Below, one piece after another: positions 1-10,953 of a stretch of 64,000 nt of DNA; position 1 is the stretch's first letter; each line of letters begins with the position of its first letter. Source of the DNA: Sipunculus nudus (lineage: Eukaryota > Annelida > Sipuncula > Golfingiida > Sipunculidae); assembly GCA_026874595.1 (NCBI GenBank), contig CM049320.1:19291714-19355713 (forward strand). The letters run 5' to 3'. The position numbers were made by a program, and so were the translations under genes. The notes under the pieces were generated by a model that did no database searches, had not been told where the DNA came from, and was given only the letters and a program-made list of their open reading frames with translations.

Positions 1-544
1 GTCTTTACCCGTGTGTATACCTCCACCAACGTTTTGATTCACCAGATCTGAAACATTACCATGTTCCTGTTCAGACTTTGTGTGCCCTACGTGACCGCAG
101 GAAAAGATGTGTCCAAGTCTAGAGAAATTGGGGTCATGGCTCACCAATGCGATGGTTGCATCAAAGGTCAGCTTAACCTACCACAACACTGGCAGCTTTT
201 TATAGCACATATGGCGGTGATCACATATGCTCACTCACATCTGTGAAGAATCCATATTACATTAAAAAGTATATTGGAATGTTCGATCCTCAGGTGTTAT
301 TCTGACCTCCGCAAATCTTCATTTTAATTTGTACAATTGTACATCACTGGCATTGAGAGTGTGAACTGTGTTTCGATGTCAAATCTAAGCAGGCATGTTT
401 GAACACTCCCGTAGGAGAAACAACAAGGTTTTTTTCTTTTCTCCCGCCAAGAGAGTATGTTTTTATCCTCGCTCATTTGTTTGTATGTTTCTTTTTTTCA
501 CATCCTAATTCACACAGCCATTAATGGAATCTTATAGATGTTCA
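1..544. other. Intergenic, no gene seen
   Basis: AT-rich sequence with short pyrimidine runs. The longest open frame (61..246) has no recognisable motif and atypical composition for a protein. I see no repeat shared with the rest of the window here. Confidence 0.5.
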
Positions 545-1278
545 GGCATTTCTGGAATGGACCCATGAAGAACCCCTTAGATTGTAATGTGGAGGAGGCA
601 TCTGATCTGGATTCTATGAATATTTACTAGTCCCCTTGATACATCGATTTAATTGCAACATTTTATCGTTAATCTTAGGTTTATTTTCCATTGTAGTATA
701 CTTTGGGACATTAGAAAATGGCAGTCTTAAGTTTCACAGACGGTAGTTCTGCCCTGCAGCTCAAAACCCCACCCCTACCCCTATATCGGTGATTTGCCAC
801 AATCATGCTATATGCAACCTTCGGATCACAATATTTCTGGAATTCCTTGGCAGATTTGGATAGTCTTGTTATCTTGTTGTATGTTGTCAAGCATGGCCGA
901 CATGATAGGCATGATTTAATGGCCATCTGAGGTCAAAAGCAAGGTCAAATGTCAAGGTCACGGTCACTTCAAGGCCTTGAAAGCAGATGATAGCCCGTTT
1001 TTTCACGAAATCTCTCTATACATTTTTATTTTGACACAATATCATAGTTTCAGTGGGAGATTGATTGAATGAGTTTAGATAAGTAACTTGGTTTAATGTC
1101 ATGGTCTTTAGGTATGCGAAATAACTTATAAGGTCAGTTTGATCCGTTGTGTGGTAATATAGACGAGTTTGACTATACTGGTTAATCATGAACTAATTCT
1201 CGTTTTTTTTTTCACTGTCGGAACGTACATACACTTTAATTATTCGAAACCAGTTTCAAAATATAAAATTAGTTCTTC
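545..1278 (+). repeat. Dispersed repeat R1, copy A
   Basis: This block reappears in inverted orientation at about 7562-8335. Shared landmarks are the stretch around 625-790 (cross-match near 8100-8230), the AGGTCA-rich stretch at 929-978, the segment near 1150 containing GATCCGTTGT, and the segment near 1245 containing AACCAGTTT. The similarity stops near 1278, where the LINE 3' side begins. Neither copy has a long open frame. The family is not one I can name, and its ends are approximate. Confidence 0.6.
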
Positions 1279-1683
1279 TTAATACCTATTGTAGGTATAA
1301 CAACCAACTGGTTTAGACAAAGGAACCATGGTAATGAAAGATTTTGATGAAATTATTATAATATTGTGAAGGGTGGACTGTACCAGAATAAGGATTCTGT
1401 TATAAGCAGGGCCCTCTTCCAAGATATACAAGATATTATAAACAATGGAACATGATAATAAAAATACATAAAAGTACATGTACAATGCGAAATATAAAAG
1501 ACATAATGAGACTGTAAAATCATTACAAAGGAATGATAATATCATAAAATTAATAAAAGGGACGGTACTAACAGCGGTAAAAGCAACGATTACATCTAGA
1601 ACAATTTCGTGCTGTGATAAGATTATTACATCATTGTAAAATCGGAGAAGTACGAACGTGATAATTTTTTAAAATGCTGCAAA

Positions 1684-1938
1684 TTAGAAAGCAAACTTAA
1701 TGTGTCGAGGAAGGGAGTTCCATAGAGTACTGCCTGCATAAAAAGAGGTAGCCTTGAAGGCTTCAATACACGGTTTCGGAAGGATACAGTTTTTGTTTTC
1801 GGTTAACCGCGTCGAATAATTATGAATGCCCTTCGCCATATGAAAATTCTTACATAAATATGAAGGGGCTAAATCCTTTATGCATTTATAGGTTAAAATA
1901 GATAGGAGGAACAAATGTCGCTGTTCAATTGTCATTCA
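1684..1938 (-). pseudogene. LINE ORF2, C-terminal region (broken)
   Basis: The frame below 1936 encodes the region after the thumb of LINE reverse transcriptases, including the family-typical run STLWNSLPRHIK near its end. A TGA at 1936-1938 falls exactly where the reading frame from upstream (recognisable by LTQRSLDLVKEIG) arrives, probably a mutated tryptophan codon. A one-base shift near 1975-1985 separates it from the RT frame. It is part of the same element, not a separate gene. Confidence 0.7.
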
Positions 1939-1973
1939 GCCTATTTCTTTCACTAAATCTAAACTTCTTTGAG

Positions 1974-3089
1974 TTAGGTCGTAATTTTTGTTATTATCCT
2001 AGCCGCACGACACTGCATTCGTTGGATTGCGGCACGGAATGTGCTGAGACAGCTGCCCCATACTGTTAGGCTATAATCTATTGAGGGTTGAACAAAGGCG
2101 TGATATATAGTGACTAAAAACTTCTGTGGTAGAAATTTGCTGAGCCGATGTAAAAGTCCAATATTGCAACATAGCTTTTTAAAAACGGTAGAAGTGTGAG
2201 ATTTCCATGTGAGATGGGCGTCAATGATCAAGCCAAGATGAGAAAATTCATCGACATTCGGGACAATATCTTTATCGATAATTATTTGTAATGAATCTGA
2301 TTGTTTGCGTTGCTTGGAACTCACAAGCATAGTAGCTGATTTTGTGGCGTTTGCAATTAGTTTGTTTTTATTAAGCCATTTAGTAACTTGGTCTACAGCA
2401 GCCTGTAACTTATGTTGTGCTGATTCGCGATCGATGCCGTCTGCGTATAGCGTGATGTCGTCAGCATAAATCGAGCATTTTGCGTCTGTTACATTATCGG
2501 GCAAGTCATTAAGATATAGTAGGAAAAGAATGGGTCCAAGTACAGTGCCTTGTGGTACACCTGCATCGATGGTTTTCACCTCAGAATTATAGTTATTGAA
2601 GCAGACAAACTGCTTTCGGTCGTATAAATAATTATAAAACCAGGTGTGCGAATTTCCATTTACACCATACTGTTTTAATTTACCCAATAATATATCGTGA
2701 TTTAGGGAATCAAAACCTGTTTTAAGGTCGAGAAAGCATATGGAGTTTACACGTCCGCAGTTCATAACTGTCAGCCAATTATCAATTATTCTATGTACTG
2801 CAGTTTGGGTAGAGTTGTTTGCAAGAAAGGCAGTTTGTTCAGGAGATATCAAGCGTTTGTGGTTTAAGTAATTAAGGAGATGACGTTTAATGTGCTTCTC
2901 TAAGATTTTAATCACATGGCTGGTGATCGAAATTGGCCGGTAATTGTTAGTATCAGAAAGTTTCCCTTTACCCTTATAAATGGGTACCACCCTTGCACAC
3001 TTCCAGTCAGGAGGAACTATTCCTGTACTGAGTGATAAGTTAAGAACATGTGTCAGCGATGGCGCTAAGATGACCGCGGCCTCTCCAAG
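1974..3089 (-). pseudogene. LINE reverse transcriptase domain (ORF2 middle part)
   Basis: About 370 residues of a LINE reverse transcriptase. Visible are the palm motif with LDLKTGFDSLNH, the GVPQGTVLGPILFLLYLND block and the catalytic YADD at 2458-2469. The role would be target-primed reverse transcription of the element RNA. The frame starts abruptly at 3089, where an inserted transposon ends; the first codons continue the protein that stops at 4058 on the far side. The end at 1974 is a premature stop caused by a frameshift. The RT core itself is uninterrupted, so the copy is of moderate age. Confidence 0.85.
3083..3089. repeat. Target-site duplication CTCCAAG (left)
   Basis: The seven bases CTCCAAG occur immediately left of the element starting at 3090 and again at 4058-4064 immediately right of its end at 4057. 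Removing the element and one copy brings the two LINE halves back into one frame, which confirms the boundaries. Confidence 0.85.
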
Positions 3090-4057
3090 CAAGGAGTTTA
3101 CAGGGATGGAGTATTAAGTGAGAGTCTGGCCGTGTCGGATGTTGCTGATGGGGTCATAAAACTCGCTGCTCTAAGGCACAAAGAGATGCCGCTGATAAGC
3201 CCGGTGCTAATTGATACAGCGCGAGAGACCCCCCTTCGGCGTGACTTCGGAATTATTGTGACAAGGATGAGTAAGTTTCTCCCCAATTTTATCTCCGGTA
3301 GTATTTAATATAAATTTTTAAACAATCATAAGTTTGAACACCATATGTTCATATGTGTGGGAAACGTGTGTGAATCTGTAGTTGCTAATGACGCCTGAGC
3401 TATAGCTTGGCTGCGGTACATATGGGCGATAATACGAGAACAACGCCGTCAGTGACAGAGCGGACATGGCTCGCTGTTATCCATCAAAATGAAAGTCATC
3501 CGAGCATAAGCTAAAAATTTTTTTTTATCGTCGGAATACTTTAATACATGGCCAAATATTAATATAAGTCAGAAGTGTGGGAACTGATGGAATTTTTTAT
3601 AATTCCGAAGTTATTCAGGGAAAGTAAGGTTTACACTTACCAGTCGTCCGTCATGAATCACGGCATAAGTTGATGTAAAGTGTCCGCATCTATCCAAAAA
3701 TTGGTCAAGTGATTCCTCAACACGAGACCTCTCTAGATATATATGTTGCGCATAATTCTTGACAAAACAAACCATTTGCGCATTCATAATTCCGGTCAAT
3801 GTTATTCCAGTGATTTACTGCTCAGTTACTGGATATATCGCTCTCCGCTTCAGCGAGCTACAGCGGACCGCAGAAGTAACATCTAGCAGGCTCGCTTTAT
3901 CAAAGGCCGTGCCGCCTCTGCGCCTGACAACGCGGCACAATAGGCGTACAATAGAGTTAATGGGCTTATCATGTCTTAATTGCAATTAGCGCACGACTGA
4001 CACTCGCGACCTGACAGGGCTTCTGACAGTTGTTACTCCAGTCCTGTAAACTCCTTG
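3090..4057. mobile_element. 968-bp DNA transposon with 7-bp TSD inside the LINE
   Basis: Terminal inverted repeats of about 25 bp begin CAAGGAGTTTACAGG at both ends, followed by two mismatches and TGGAGTA. The flanking 7-bp duplication is perfect. The interior has a different base composition from the LINE and no transposase that I recognise, so it looks non-autonomous. Superfamily is undecided: a 7-bp duplication is unusual, and P-like or aberrant hAT are the nearest options. Two short open stretches inside (3090-3308 plus, 3611-3799 minus) may be remnants of a parent transposase gene. Confidence 0.8.
3611..3799 (-). other. Possible exon remnant inside the 968-bp transposon
   Basis: A minus-strand open stretch of 62 codons runs into CTG/GTAAGTG near 3640, a good splice-donor match. 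The residues before the donor (VCFVKNYAQHIYLERSRVEE) look protein-like but match no family I recognise. It may be a first exon left from an autonomous parent element, or chance. Confidence 0.2.
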
Positions 4058-4806
4058 CTCCAAGTAAGAACCCCGGCATATGAAGGACATCAATTCCATG
4101 TTTATTCTTAAATGCGACTAGAAGTTTCACGACATCCTGTTGGCTCATTTGAGGGATTGAAAACCGAGAATCAGTAAAATCAGGTTGGTCCTGCACAACA
4201 TCTTTGGTAAATGCTTTGGTTAAAGTTTTTCCAACTGAGGCAAAGAAGTCATTCAGGTCATCCGCAGTTAGATCTGGACTATCTTGACCCCGGCTAACTG
4301 GATTGATCACGTGTTTTAAGGACTGCCAAATCTCCTTGGGAGATTTTGATGACTGTGCCTTGTGTCTATAATAGGAACGTTTCAGTTGACGGATCATGCA
4401 AGTGACCCGATTACGTAACCGCCTGAACTGTGCCCACAGCTGTGGATCATTATTTGACACAGCAGATTTACGAATGCGTTCTCGGTTATATATTAGACGC
4501 TGGATATCAGGTGACATCCAGGGATTGTGTCTATTATTTCTAACTCTAAACGTTCTAAAAGGTGCGTGTTTATTACATATGGTCAGAAATTCATCACGCC
4601 ATAGATTCCAGGCTGAGATGACATCATTTACATCGGGAAGACAGTGAAATGTTAATGATGACTGAATGGACCGCTTGAAGGCAAGGGGATCACATTTCTT
4701 AAAGGACCTAACTCTCACAAATTTGGTTCCTTTTTGGCAACTGCCTCCTGAGAGCCGGGTAAAAATAATATAATGATCGCTAAGTGACCACGGAAATCTT
4801 GCCATA
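4058..4806 (-). pseudogene. LINE ORF2, end of endonuclease and linker to RT
   Basis: The frame starts inside the last endonuclease motif (SLSDHYIIF, around residue 7 of the open frame) and continues through about 240 residues of basic linker before RT motif 0. It is cut by the transposon ending at 4057; residues beyond that point in the open frame are transposon sequence. Upstream of about 4806 no further endonuclease is found, so this is the 5' truncation point. Confidence 0.7.
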
Positions 4807-6336
4807 TAGCAAAAAGGAATTATGTCAATTTAAATAATTTACATTTGGAAATGGAGTGACTTTGCCTGATGCTACAAGTATACTATATTTTGTCAGTTTT
4901 ATCATGTAAATTGTATTTCATGAGTATTTATTCAGTTTCAGTCAAACAAAATTGTTGGGAATCTAAAACACACAAATTTAACAAATTTAAAGGGGGCCCA
5001 TTCACCTAAAAAGCACGTCGTATTAACACGAAAAATAGCTTCTTCCTTAAAAAAAAATTTGTACCTCCCAAAATATTTTCCTGAAATTGTTTGCTTTCTC
5101 CTGTGAACAATTATTAATAACAGTGGACCGGGCGCGATCACAAGTGTCAATATAACACATCGCTCGGGATTCAACCACACCACCTGTCAATCATGCGGTG
5201 CCCTGACTGACTTGGCCCCGAAATGTAATACATGTTCCCGCCGGCTGAAACATTGCGTGTTGAGGCTCACACGCCCTCCGGTCACGCGGCCTTGTTATGG
5301 TAAACAGACACACATGGACTGTGTTCATAAACACGCAGAGCCATAAATAGGTGTCAAAGAGCCTTGTGTGAAGTGCTGCAGGGACGGTTTTGCTGGGAAA
5401 CATTTACATAAAGCAAAACTGAACTGAGAATTTGAGAGAATACGCATTATATTGCTCTGATAATTTCCCTTTACATAAGTTTCATACGTAGTTGGATATA
5501 CGGACTTAATTTATGTTTAACATATGTTAATATATGTTCTACACACTGGACTAAGCAAGAGTCTTTGGACAATTATTAACATTGTAGACATAATGAGAAC
5601 TTGTCTAAGCTCTGATTTGTTTTATCACATTTGAATAATATCATTTTTTAATACATATATATAAAAAATATGAAAAAAGAAAATGAACAGTAATGTCAGC
5701 TGAAAACTAATACACATGTAAAAAATACCTCAAGGTTTCGAACACCCAATAAGTTATACAAGGATCAAACTGGAGATGAGGAAATAAAGGGATCTTTAAT
5801 ATAAATTTTGATTACTAACATAGTATCATGTGACATCTGTTATAGCCATGACTCTTGGTATCATAAGTCAAACTTAATGACATCTGTAATGAGTATTAAT
5901 CGGGGTAAAATTTAAAAATGTTTTCATATATTTTATATTTTCTAAATTATGCAAATAATATAATTTAACAAACTGAAACACTAGGAAAATACCTGTAAAT
6001 TTAGATTAATTTTTATATAGTCAACTGCAGCCTTGTCTATCATTGATTTGCTTCATAGCACCCGTAAAAGTATAAATCAATTTTATTCAATTTTTTTTAT
6101 TATTAAGTTTGAAATAAAAAATACCCAAAGGTGACTACATGGTGTCATTTGGAATGCACTCAGGGCCATTCATACAAGATCAATACAACATCAGTAATTG
6201 CAAGGTTATTCCCTGTTACTCATTAACTATAAATTCCCTTTTTCATTAATTTTTTTATGTTGTTATTATAAACCAATGAAAACAATCATAATTGTTTATC
6301 GATATTTTGTTGACTAAAACAACTACTAGAGCAGGG
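4807..6336. other. Intergenic, no gene seen
   Basis: AT-rich with a somewhat GC-richer patch at 5150-5400. The open frames here (for example 5191..5403 minus) have no recognisable motif. No inverted repeats with matching flanks were found. Confidence 0.4.
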
Positions 6337-6400
6337 GGGTTGGGCACCTGGGGCCAGATGTGGCCTGCCAAGTGCGAGCTCGATGACCAGTATGCTCAGC
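6337..6400 (+). mobile_element. Possible hAT terminal sequence (one end only)
   Basis: The stretch beginning CAGGGGGGTTGGGCACCTGG and continuing GGGCCAGATGTGGCC resembles the GC-rich termini of many animal hAT elements. I could not find the opposite end within the next 1.5 kb or a target duplication, so it may be a fragment or a chance match. Confidence 0.3.
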
Positions 6401-6992
6401 CTTAAGCGTATATAATTAGCCTAAAATGTCAACTAGGAGACATGCAGGTGACTGAATAGGGCTGTTGAAAAAAAAATCCTCATCCTATAAACATCCACAA
6501 TTTAGTAGCATTCATCACTTTGTGGACATAATTAAATGTTCACTTTAATCATTTTAACACCTTGTGATACAATTCGTAATCCAAAATGTACCAAAAGTCT
6601 TGAACAAGAATGAATCAAATATAGAAAATTACAATATTCGTCTAGTTGACACATCACCTGGGGGGGGGGGTGTAGGTCAGAGTGGAAGCCCATCCAAGCT
6701 GAGCTAGGGCAGATGCCTGGATCGGGTTACATAACACAGGGCTGTATAAATCAATGTACTGGGCGAGGTTGATAAAAAAAAAACAGTTGACATGGTCTGT
6801 GTAATTTGAAAAAAAATGTATACTTTTCTTAATCAATTCTTCGAAATTTTTAATCAATTCCTTTTGATATTTTAGACATTAAAATATTCAATCTTCATGT
6901 GAATATGCTGTGAAAATGAAATCAACAGTGTTAATAGGAAAAAAATGTGCCGTGGTCGAAATTGAGCAAAATTTAAGATAATGATTTAAAAT

Positions 6993-7271
6993 TTATGCTA
7001 ATAAATTTTTAATAAAATATTTTGATCTAATTTCTAGTCTACAATTAAAGCTAGGTTGAATATTGATAAGTGAGTTTATATATTCCCTTATTTTAACACT
7101 GCTCCCATTGTCACTCTCACTGTCTTCTTCATAATTTTCAATATCGCTCATGTCATCATCCTTTGTCTCATTTTCCTCATGAAACAGGTTATCCGGAACT
7201 CGCTCTCCATCAAACAATTTAGGGATGAAATTTCCTTTTTCATCCAACCATGTTTCAGGGGTCCAATTCAT
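6993..7271 (-). CDS. Unrecognised 92-codon open frame, acidic
   Basis: The product begins MNWTPETWLDEKGNFIPKL and has a strongly acidic middle (DDDMSDIENYEEDSESD) followed by a more hydrophobic tail. Composition is protein-like, unlike most open frames nearby, and a second minus-strand open stretch (7255-7458) lies just upstream. No domain is recognised. It may be a fragment of a mobile-element protein or of a host exon; I assign no function. Confidence 0.25.
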   Translation of the reverse strand: MNWTPETWLDEKGNFIPKLFDGERVPDNLFHEENETKDDDMSDIENYEEDSESDNGSSVKIREYINSLINIQPSFNCRLEIRSKYFIKNLLA

Positions 7272-7561
7272 TTATATAAGCCTTGTGCGCTTTTGCCGAA
7301 ATATGGTTGACAAGTTTGATCCTGGAGATTTTCTGCTCAAGGACAAAGAGGCAGGGGGGAAGGTTGGCGGGGTAAAAGGAACTGAGCTTAGACAGAGTTT
7401 GCTTTGCCTTTCTCTGCGGACTCTCGTTGGGAAGAACTGTGTGCCAAACACGGTTCATATCTTGGCACTTATTCCTAATCCCAAAAAGGGCGACAAAAGT
7501 ACTTGTTCATTGTCTTCAAAATTGAAGCTGGTACTGTTTGAGAAGCCCCAGAATAAGAAGA

Positions 7562-8335
7562 ATTGATTTATATTTGTAAACTGGTTTTGAATATTTAAAT
7601 TGTATGTACATTCCGCAAGTGAATAAGAGAATCGTCTCTTAATTGGTCAGATAAGTCTACCCAAACTCGTCTGTGTTACCATACAACGGATCAACCTAAC
7701 CCTATGTTTCGTGTTACTGATAACCTTGACCTTGAAATAAGTTACTATGCTTTGAGAACTACATTATCGGAACCTTAATTAATCAATCTTCCACGGATTC
7801 CACTGTTACTAAGAGATTGTGTCAAAATAATAATATATATATAAAGATTTCGTGCAAAAATAGGATATCATCTGCTTTTAGGGCCTCAAAGTGACCTTGA
7901 TCTTGACCTTTGGCCTTGCTTTTGACCTCAGTTAGCCGTGAAATCATGCTTATCATATCGGCCATGCTTGAAAACATACAATTAGATACCGAGACTATCC
8001 AAATATGCCCAGGCATTCCAAAAATATTGTTATCCGAAGGTTGCATGGCATGATTGTGGCAAATCACCGATGTAGGGGTAGGGGTTGGCTTTTTTGAGCT
8101 ACAGGGTAGAACTACCGTCTGTGCAACTTAAGACTGCCATTTTCTAATGTCCCAAAGTATGCATAAACGGAAAATAAACCTAAGATTAAAGGTAGAATTT
8201 TGCAATTAAATCGATGTATCCCGGGGACTATACTAATGCAGAAGCACCGCATGATGTACAATGGACCTTGGAATATGAGCCAAACCAGTGAATGCATACG
8301 CTGTTTCGGAACCAAAGGCATGGCGGAGAATTGCT
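7562..8335 (-). repeat. Dispersed repeat R1, copy B (inverted relative to copy A)
   Basis: Reverse complement of the 545-1278 repeat. It includes the AGGTCA-rich segment (7890-7935, seen on the plus strand as TGACCT), the GATCCGTTGT segment (seen as ACAACGGATC near 7682) and the shared end around 7562. The two copies face each other across 6.3 kb that includes the LINE. Confidence 0.6.
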
Positions 8336-8599
8336 TTCGTTAGAATGCAGATTTCTAATTTTTTTCATAATATTGCAGTGAACAGAAACTTCATCTTCAG
8401 ATATGTTGTAATTTTTTAATTAAGTTCCGGTATACGATGGGAAATTTATACATAGATTTTTTTTTCAGTTTTTTTCTTACACAACTCTTTCACGTTTGTA
8501 TTTTACATCAGAGGCTTATATGTTGTGTTATATTTGCTCAATAATGAAGAAAATATGTTGCTACACAAAAATTAATTATACGAATTACCTCTTTTCTTC

Positions 8600-8880
8600 T
8601 CCATGGCACCGATTCATACGAAGCCGTAGTGAAAGACGCAGAGACAAACTTTCCGAGTAAAACCAGCCTCGTTATCAATAACTGCTGCATGAATTCACGT
8701 AAATCAACCGTGAATGTAATATTAATTTTTATCCAACAGAATATTTATCTAACGTCAATTTGTGTCTTACCTCGGCATAATGACAGTTCGACGAGCTGAT
8801 GAAAATAATGAAAAAACACCGTTAGAAATGGCTTGCACATTTGCATATACTAGAATTGATGCAAACCCATGAAATACATA
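8600..8880 (+). repeat. Dispersed repeat R2, copy 1
   Basis: Shares landmarks in the same order with 47620-47820: AATAACTGCTGCATG, then TGAATGTAATATT, then AGTTCGAC, then GATGCAAACCC/GATCCAAACCC. About 70-80% similar by eye and non-coding. Ends not determined. Confidence 0.45.
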
Positions 8881-9339
8881 AATGCAATACAATAGTAATC
8901 AAGTTGTAATAAGCACAACTGGCCCTAAGGCTGCGCCGGAGCGGTTGGTAGAATTGGCGTTTTATGGCTTACTTTTATAAAAGGTTCCAGAGATTACCTT
9001 CAGCTAATATAGACTTCCGATATCGGAATAGGCCACTTTAAGGAAGCAATTGTCATTTTTGTACCTCTTGTCTTCCTGTTTTTGTTTTTCTTTTTTTTTA
9101 TATTCAGCAATAGAAAAAAAGCATTGGTATTATCTACTAAGGCTCACATTGATACATGCCCTAAAAATAAAAACTTGAGACGTGCGGCCTGTTTTCTAGA
9201 ATATGCAAAAATTATATGAAAAACCAAACACTTCCGTGTCGTTATAAACCACCAGAGATTATAGCGCTACAGCCTACCTGCCATGGATAGACATGCAACT
9301 ATATGATGCAGCAGAGCAGATGGCATAAAAGCATATTTA

Positions 9340-9681
9340 GGCCAAAATAAAAAAAGGTATGGTTCTCAGGCTTTTTTTTTCAGAAGTCAATGCGGGCGGG
9401 CGCTTTTTTTATTTTAAAATTTGTTGGTATGCTTCGACAAAAATGTCAAATGATAAGGGAAAAGCATGAAAATAACAGTTTTATTTTGCTAAATAAGTAA
9501 AAGCACTACAAAACAAAAGTAATTGTATGGTTTTATCTTCTTGAAAGAAATGTCGGAGCGGCAGCAGCTCAAAATTGGAAAGTTTTTATTGAAAATCAAA
9601 ATAAACATTTTTGAAGCGGGGGTTTAAAATTGATGCGGGCGGTGCCTGAGAACCATACCTTTATTTATTTTTGTTTTTGCC
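9340..9681. mobile_element. Harbinger-like MITE, copy 1
   Basis: A 342-bp element with terminal inverted repeats that end in GGTATGGTTCTCAGGC, preceded by an A-rich terminal stretch starting GGC. It is flanked by TTA on both sides (9337-9339 and 9682-9684), the TWA target duplication typical of PIF/Harbinger. No coding capacity. A second copy lies at 47231-47555. Confidence 0.65.
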
Positions 9682-10340
9682 TTATACCTGATCCGGGAAT
9701 AAGGGTGGAGCTTTTGCGGTAACACACGACTTAATAATAATCAGCGAGACCTATATCTTATCCCTTGGACTAACATAAATGGGAGGGCGCTTACATTATT
9801 TACCCCATCATGCATATTTAAAGAATTTTAATTACGGATTGAATAAGTATTCAAGCTTTAAGAGAGACTGGTTAAGCGTCTTTGATACTCGAATTCTCTT
9901 TCGGAGGCACGATACTGGGTGTCAGAGCGTCAAAACGGTTGCGTGAAATTTTTGGCTGCATGACCTTGAGGATTAAGTCTGGCTCATGTTGTAGTTATTG
10001 ACAATCGCTGACTGCGTTAAACAAACCAGCCAAGCATCTTTCAACTGACCCTTCCTTTATAAAAAAAAGTCAGATAATTACGTACTGACATATGTCCATA
10101 TAATGATACAATAGTGATGTTATATATTAAAGTGAATCATTAAAGTTTACAAAACCAAACAATATGACACAAAGGTCCCTAGTTTGGACGTTCCAAAATC
10201 TTAACCTGCATGAGGTCCAAGACCCTGCAGTTGTTTTCATACTGAAAGCCTTGTTCGTATACTTCATATATCATTACAGGACAAAAAAGAAACGTTTAAA
10301 TGAAACAGAATTCTACGGAGCCCGGGAGACGACATTGTGA
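9682..10340. other. Intergenic, no gene seen
   Basis: Unremarkable AT-rich sequence with no convincing open frame, repeat or signal. Confidence 0.4.
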
Positions 10341-10576
10341 AATATATTTATTAATTCGTGCGCACGAATTAGTAATCCGTGTGCACGAATGACTAATTCG
10401 TGGCCACGAATTACTAATTCTTGAGCACGAATAGTAATTCGTGCGCACGAATTACTCGGTGTGAAAAAAAATTCCAAGGTGGAAAAAATATTTATTAATT
10501 CATGCGCACGAATTACTAATCCGTGCGCACGAATTACTAATCCGTGCGCACGAATTACCAATTCGTGGCCACGAAA
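10341..10576. repeat. Palindromic minisatellite, two blocks
   Basis: Tandem ~20-bp units, each centred on a short perfect palindrome such as CGTGCGCACG or CGTGGCCACG within AATTCG...CGAATT. Block 1 (10341-10455) has about five units and block 2 (10486-10576) about four. Both blocks start with the same TATTTATTAATTC lead, so the whole block was duplicated. The 90-codon frame read through it is a by-product of the repeat. Confidence 0.85.
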
Positions 10577-10764
10577 AATTAACATTATATATATATATAA
10601 AGGTGGAAAAATTTTTATTTCAATAGGATAACAAAGTAGCCGATAAGGCTACTGCAACTGCTCTCCTGCATATAAATTTAAAGAAAGTGAAAAATTAACA
10701 TGAATGTATATATGTATATATAAATTATCAGATTGGAAAAGTGCACATATATTCACACACGATA

Positions 10765-10769
<5 letters not shown>

Positions 10770-10830
<61 letters not shown>

Positions 10831-10901
10831 TAGCCCACTTAGTGATATATTTAGACATCATGGGTATGCCAAAACATTCTGGTATATCTATGTGAATAAT
10901 T

Positions 10902-10949
<48 letters not shown>
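10770..10949. repeat. (TA)n microsatellites
   Basis: Two nearly pure TA tracts (about 10770-10828 and 10903-10949) with a 75-bp unique spacer. Open frames reading YIYIYI are artefacts. Confidence 0.95.

Positions 10950-10953
<4 letters not shown>

Larger units (their letters stand above)
1280..4806 (-). mobile_element. Non-LTR retrotransposon (LINE), 5'-truncated, interrupted
   Basis: Read on the minus strand, the block holds the last motif of an APE-type endonuclease (SLSDHYIIF near 4785), the linker, a reverse transcriptase with YADD at 2458-2469, and a C-terminal region ending near 1684. Homology begins only at the end of the endonuclease, so the copy is 5'-truncated, as is usual for LINEs. 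It is dead: a 968-bp transposon sits between endonuclease and RT, there is a frameshift near 1975-1985 and a stop at 1936-1938. It resembles the Jockey/CR1/L2 side of the APE LINEs; the clade is undecided. The 3' boundary is estimated. Confidence 0.8.

Noticed and set aside
10341-10576. Palindromic array as a CRISPR array
   Set aside because: Units are contiguous ~20-bp repeats without unique spacers, and the genome is animal.
10313-10585. 90-codon frame with repeated VIRAHGL phrases as a repeat protein
   Set aside because: It is the translation of the palindromic minisatellite; the periodicity is that of the DNA unit and nothing resembles a start context or domain.
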